Below are positions 60,910 through 64,000 of a stretch of DNA of 64,000 bases, in pieces. Under the pieces are notes generated by a model. It had not been told where the DNA came from, did no database searches, and saw only the letters and a list, made by a program, of their open reading frames with translations. Numbering within the stretch: the first letter of the stretch is position 1; every line of letters begins with the position of its first letter. The DNA comes from Streptomyces coeruleorubidus (lineage in GTDB: Bacteria; Actinomycetota; Actinomycetes; Streptomycetales; Streptomycetaceae): NCBI RefSeq assembly GCF_008705135.1, contig NZ_CP023694.1, forward strand, positions 3,534,001 through 3,598,000. Reading direction: 5' to 3'. A program made the position numbers and the translations under genes.

Positions 60910-61689
60910 TCAGACGCGGTCGACGAGGTCCGCGATCGAGTCCACGACCTGTGACGGCCGGTACGGGAAGCCCTCGACCTGGTCGGGCCGGGTCAGGCCG
61001 GTGAGCACCAGGAACGTCTGCATCCCGGCCTCCATGCCCGCCAGCACGTCCGTGTCCATGCGGTCGCCGATCATCGCGCTGCTCTCGGAGTGTGCCCCGA
61101 TGGCGTTCAGCCCGGTCCGCATCATCAGCGGGTTCGGCTTGCCCGCGAAGTACGGCTTCTTGCCGGTCGCCTGGGTGATCAGCGCGGCCACGGCACCGGT
61201 CGCGGGCAGCGGGCCCTCGGTGGACGGGCCCGTCTCGTCGGGGTTGGTGCAGATGAAACGGGCGCCGGCGAGGATGAGCCGCACCGCCTTCGTCATGGCC
61301 TCGAAGGAGTACGTGCGGGTCTCGCCGAGGACGACGTAGTCCGGCTCGTGGTCGGTCAGGATGTAGCCGATGTCGTGCAGCGCGGTGGTCAGACCGGCCT
61401 CGCCGATGACGTACGCCGAGCCGCCCGGCCGCTGGTCGTCCAGGAACTGGGCCGTGGCCAGGGCCGAGGTCCAGATGCTCTCGATCGGCACCTCCAGGCC
61501 CATGCGGCGCAGCCGGGCGTGCAGGTCGCGCGGGGTGTACATCGAGTTGTTGGTGAGGACCAGGAAGGGCTTCCCGGACTCGCGCAGCTTCTTGAGGAAG
61601 GCGTCGGCGCCGGGGATCGGTACACCCTCGTGGATGAGCACACCGTCCATGTCGGTGAGCCACGACTCGATGGGCTTGCGGTCTGCCAT
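60910..61689 (-). CDS. HAD-IIA family phosphatase (NagD-like)
   Basis: 259 residues. HAD motifs: DMDGVLIHEGVPIPGADAFL (nucleophile Asp), FLVLTNNSMYTPRDLHARL (motif II Thr), Lys in FAGKPNPLMMRTGL, and AMIGDRMDTDVLAGMEAGMQ. The C2 cap between motifs II and III is typical of NagD/PNPase phosphatases acting on nucleotides or sugar phosphates. Cytosolic. Confidence 0.92.
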   Translation of the reverse strand: MADRKPIESWLTDMDGVLIHEGVPIPGADAFLKKLRESGKPFLVLTNNSMYTPRDLHARLRRMGLEVPIESIWTSALATAQFLDDQRPGGSAYVIGEAGLTTALHDIGYILTDHEPDYVVLGETRTYSFEAMTKAVRLILAGARFICTNPDETGPSTEGPLPATGAVAALITQATGKKPYFAGKPNPLMMRTGLNAIGAHSESSAMIGDRMDTDVLAGMEAGMQTFLVLTGLTRPDQVEGFPYRPSQVVDSIADLVDRV

Positions 61690-61818
61690 GTGCGGGATCT
61701 CCTGCCGTACGCGGGCCGGCGTGCGCCTTGGGGCCAGGAGCCCAAGCCTAGACAGTGGCCGGATCTTGGGGAATGGCCTGCGTACGGCATCCCGACAGGC
61801 GGGACAGGTCCACGCGCC

Positions 61819-62592
61819 TCAGCGGCGCCGGCGCGCGAGGAGCAGTGCCCCGCCGCCGGCGAGCAGTACCGCCGCGGCGGCAGCGGCGACCTGGCCGCCG
61901 GATCCCGTCCGGGCGAGTTCCTCGGCGAACGGGAAGCGGTCCTCACGTGGCGGGACGGACTCGCCGGGCTCCGGCGGGGAGTCCGTGCCGCCGTCGGCCT
62001 CCGGCTCACCCCGGTCGACCGGGCCGTCGCCGTCGATCCCGAACCGGTAGTCGTTCGACTGCCCGACCCAGTCGCCGTCGTCGTCGTGCCGCTGCACCAC
62101 GGCGGCGTTGGCGGTGACGTCGTTCGGCACGGCGTCCGAGGTGACCGCGAGCCGCACCTTCACGGTGACGGTCTTCCCCGGTCCGACGGTGAACCCGGCG
62201 AAGCGGTCCTCCTCGTCGGCGAACGCCCCGACGAGCTCGTCCTCCCCGGTCTTCTCGAACCGCACGGGGTGCGCCCGCGCCCCCTCGAAGAACTCCAGCC
62301 GGGGCTGCGAGGGCTCCAGCGCCCGCTTGTCGTCGACGAGCACGACGACGGGGTGGATACCGGTGCACGGCCGGCCGGTCGTGTTGGTCAGGTCGAGATA
62401 CCAGGTCCCGGACCCGCCCCCGGCCGTGTAGGTGCCGGGCCCGCCGTGGATGCGGGTGGTGAGCGGAAAGGTGTGGTCGTCGGGCGCGGCACAGGCGGGC
62501 GCCGGGTCGTCCGCGTACGCCGGATGGGCCCCAGTGAGCAGGACGGCGGCTGCCGCCGCCAGGCAGAGGTGAGCGGGCGTGCAGGGTCGCAT
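61819..62592 (-). CDS. LAXTG-anchored cell-surface protein
   Basis: 257 residues. A signal peptide (LCLAAAAAVLLTGAHPAYA) is followed by a beta-rich domain (RIHGGPGTYTAGGGSGTWYL, VVVLVDDKRALEPSQP), then an acidic Pro/Gly/Glu/Asp-rich spacer. The C-terminus is a sorting signal: ELARTG, a hydrophobic helix and RRRR. LAxTG is the class E sortase motif known in Streptomyces (as for chaplins). The protein should be fixed to the wall. Function unknown. Confidence 0.83.
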   Translation of the reverse strand: MRPCTPAHLCLAAAAAVLLTGAHPAYADDPAPACAAPDDHTFPLTTRIHGGPGTYTAGGGSGTWYLDLTNTTGRPCTGIHPVVVLVDDKRALEPSQPRLEFFEGARAHPVRFEKTGEDELVGAFADEEDRFAGFTVGPGKTVTVKVRLAVTSDAVPNDVTANAAVVQRHDDDGDWVGQSNDYRFGIDGDGPVDRGEPEADGGTDSPPEPGESVPPREDRFPFAEELARTGSGGQVAAAAAAVLLAGGGALLLARRRR

Positions 62593-62707
62593 GGAGATGT
62601 GACATTGCCGGAAGGAGCCTGCCGCTAGCCGACACCGCCGGGAACACCCCCGAACGGCGGCGCGAATCCGCCCGGACGGCGGACATCCCGAAGGGCCGAG
62701 AGGATCC

Positions 62708-62926
62708 TCAGTGGCGCCCGAGTGCCTTCGCCCGCGAGTGGGCCCAGCCGGTCAGGAGGACACCGGCGGCGGTGAGGACCGCGTAGGCCACCAGCGTGGG
62801 GAGGAAGCCGCCGGGGAGCCCCTCCAGCAGCCCCCGGTCGCCGTGGTCGACGAGGAGCCGGACGAGTGCCTGGGCGCACACGACCATCATCACCATGCCG
62901 AGGACCCGGAGGACGTCGTACTTCAT
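62708..62926 (-). CDS. Small two-helix membrane protein
   Basis: 72 residues. Two hydrophobic helices (VLRVLGMVMMVVCAQALVRL and LPTLVAYAVLTAAGVLLTGW) flank a short Gly/Leu turn, with a basic tail. AAGGGAAGG precedes the ATG. It lies 130 bp from the divergent TetR gene and might be its target; this is only inferred. Confidence 0.68.
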   Translation of the reverse strand: MKYDVLRVLGMVMMVVCAQALVRLLVDHGDRGLLEGLPGGFLPTLVAYAVLTAAGVLLTGWAHSRAKALGRH

Positions 62927-63020
62927 GGCCTTCCCTTCCGTGGGAGAGGTGTGACGTTGACGTTACGAACGTATCAATCGGCAGGCACGTGATCAGCCTT
63001 GCAACAGCTCAACTTTCGCT

Positions 63021-63050
63021 TTACGTCACACTTTCTCGGCGCGCTATCGT
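63021..63050 (+). promoter_or_regulatory. Probable leaderless promoter of the TetR-like gene
   Basis: TATCGT (63045-63050) ends 7 bp before the GTG at 63057, and TTACGT (63021-63026) lies 18 bp further upstream. No ribosome-binding site is present, which fits a leaderless mRNA starting at the GTG. Confidence 0.5.
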
Positions 63051-63056
63051 GAAGGC

Positions 63057-63926
63057 GTGCGTGACGAAAAGAAGGGGACGTGCCCGGTGTGCGGCAAGCC
63101 CACGGCCCGTCCGGGCCGGGGCCGCCCGCCCGTGTACTGCTCCCGGAGCTGCCAGGCCCGCGCCTACCGCCGGCGCCGGCAGCCGCTGCCCGCCCCGGAC
63201 AGCCCGCCCGCGCCCCGGCCGACGGACATCCGGGCACGGCAGCGGCGCCGGATCGCCGAGGCGGTGTGGCGTATCGCGGCCGAGCAGGGGCTGGACGCGG
63301 CGAGCATGCGCAGGATCGCGGCCGAGGCCAGGGTGTCGCTGCGGGTCGTGCAGTACCACTTCGACTCCAAGCACGCCCTGATGGTCGACGCGCTGCGGCT
63401 GCTGCACGAGGAGAACGAACGGCTGGCCCAGGGACGCATCCCGTACGACATGACGGAGCCATGCGCGCTGCTGCGGGCGGTGCTGGACGAGTTCCTGCCG
63501 CTGGACGAGCAACGCGCCTTCGCGCTGCGCGTTTTCACGGCGTACTACGCGCGGAGCCTGACCGACCCCGTGCTCGCGGAGGTCTTCCTGGCCGCCGAAC
63601 AGCCCCTGGAGCGGCTCGTGGCGGACATCATCGGGGTGGGCGAGGCGGCAGGGAGCACCGCGCCGGGCATCGACCGGGTGCACGAGGCGGACCTGCTGGT
63701 GTCGGGAGCGGTCGGGCTGGGCCTGGACGTCCTGCACGGCCGCCGCTCACTCGCGGACGTGCGGACGGTGCTGGAGTACCACCTGGGGCGGATCTTCCCC
63801 GACGCCACCCGCACACTCCGGCCGAATCCGGCCCCCGACCCGCGCCGGGCCCCCGTCCCCACCACGAATCCGGCCCCCGACCCTCAGCCGTCTCCCCGCC
63901 CGAACACCGGCCCCAGCACGAGCTGA
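63057..63926 (+). CDS. TetR-family regulator with an N-terminal zinc-finger-like domain
   Basis: 289 residues, GTG start. The first 42 residues hold four cysteines (CPVCGKPT ... VYCSRSCQARAYRRRR) that look like a small zinc-binding module. A linker leads to a TetR helix-turn-helix (IRARQRRRIAEAVWRIAAEQ, MRRIAAEARVSLRVVQYHFD). The helical ligand domain (to about 245) and a Pro/Asn/Ser tail follow. The 5' end seems leaderless. Ligand and targets unknown. The last 43 bp overlap a convergent gene. Confidence 0.87.
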   Translation: MRDEKKGTCPVCGKPTARPGRGRPPVYCSRSCQARAYRRRRQPLPAPDSPPAPRPTDIRARQRRRIAEAVWRIAAEQGLDAASMRRIAAEARVSLRVVQYHFDSKHALMVDALRLLHEENERLAQGRIPYDMTEPCALLRAVLDEFLPLDEQRAFALRVFTAYYARSLTDPVLAEVFLAAEQPLERLVADIIGVGEAAGSTAPGIDRVHEADLLVSGAVGLGLDVLHGRRSLADVRTVLEYHLGRIFPDATRTLRPNPAPDPRRAPVPTTNPAPDPQPSPRPNTGPSTS

Positions 63927-64000
63927 GCCGCCCCCACCGCCACGACTCGCCCGCCGCCCGGCGCGACACGTACCGGCACGGCGTCCTCCCCGGTCCGCCG
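63884..64000 (-). CDS. C-terminal fragment of a further gene (partial)
   Basis: 38 codons at the window end, entering from the right. The frame encodes RRTGEDAVPVRVAPGGGRVV and then VAVGAAQLVLGPVFGRGDG, with stop TCA (complement) at 63884-63886. GC in third positions is high, as in real genes here, but no family can be named. It overlaps the TetR gene by 43 bp. Confidence 0.45.
   Translation of the reverse strand, partial: RRTGEDAVPVRVAPGGGRVVAVGAAQLVLGPVFGRGDG

Overview
This is a high-GC actinobacterial chromosome segment, almost certainly from a Streptomyces. Four things point there: adpA with an internal TTA codon, the cebR-cebEFG-bglC locus with its CebR boxes, cslA-glxA-cslZ, and GTG/TTG starts with ATGA or GTGA overlaps. 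Gene order (glmS-type, Usp, adpA, orn, ceb, cdgA, chb3, csl/glx) matches what I recall of the S. coelicolor SCO2789 to about SCO2845 region. That makes this core chromosome rather than an island; I saw no integrase, transposase, phage genes or CRISPR array.

Layout. 0-4.9 kb: end of glmS, a small acetate-permease-like protein, a universal stress protein, the developmental regulator adpA, oligoribonuclease and tRNA-His. 4.9-7.4 kb: MFS exporter, NUDIX hydrolase and a kinase-like protein whose N-terminus looks frameshifted. 7.4-13.7 kb: cello-oligosaccharide uptake and hydrolysis (cebR, cebEFG, bglC) with two CebR operators. 13.8-18.3 kb: a second sugar ABC operon with a GH36 alpha-galactosidase. 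Neither sugar operon carries an ATPase gene. 18.5-25.1 kb: an OmpR-type two-component pair, a spermidine-synthase-like protein, an HTH/TPR regulator and a histidine phosphatase.

25.2-30.4 kb: a PAP2 phosphatase, then a tightly overlapping three-gene operon: a RecB/Cas4-type nuclease with an apparent Fe-S cysteine set, a 530-residue protein I do not recognise, and an SF1B (Upf1/Dna2-like) helicase. I read this as a split Dna2-like machine and it is my best candidate for an undescribed system. A second, degenerate copy of the helicase tail lies just downstream. 30.5-37.5 kb: small conserved proteins, two tRNA-Lys genes, an SRPBCC protein, a secreted M6 protease, the c-di-GMP enzyme cdgA and a luciferase-like monooxygenase.

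37.7-46.8 kb: a catabolic cluster made of two maleate-isomerase-like proteins, a D-2-hydroxyacid dehydrogenase, an amidase, a DUF3830 protein, an EhuBCDA-like polar amino-acid/ectoine ABC transporter and an IclR regulator. 46.8-53.5 kb: tRNA-Lys 3 with an acyl-CoA ligase reading antisense into it, a chitin-active AA10 LPMO under a DasR-type box, an SPFH protein, an NlpC/P60 cell-wall hydrolase, tRNA-Lys 4 and a GntR regulator. 53.8-58.9 kb: the hyphal-tip glycan locus cslA-glxA with convergent cslZ. 59.2-64 kb: class F sortase, a repeat-containing surface protein, a NagD-like phosphatase, an LAXTG-anchored protein, a small membrane protein, a zinc-finger/TetR fusion regulator and the end of one more gene.
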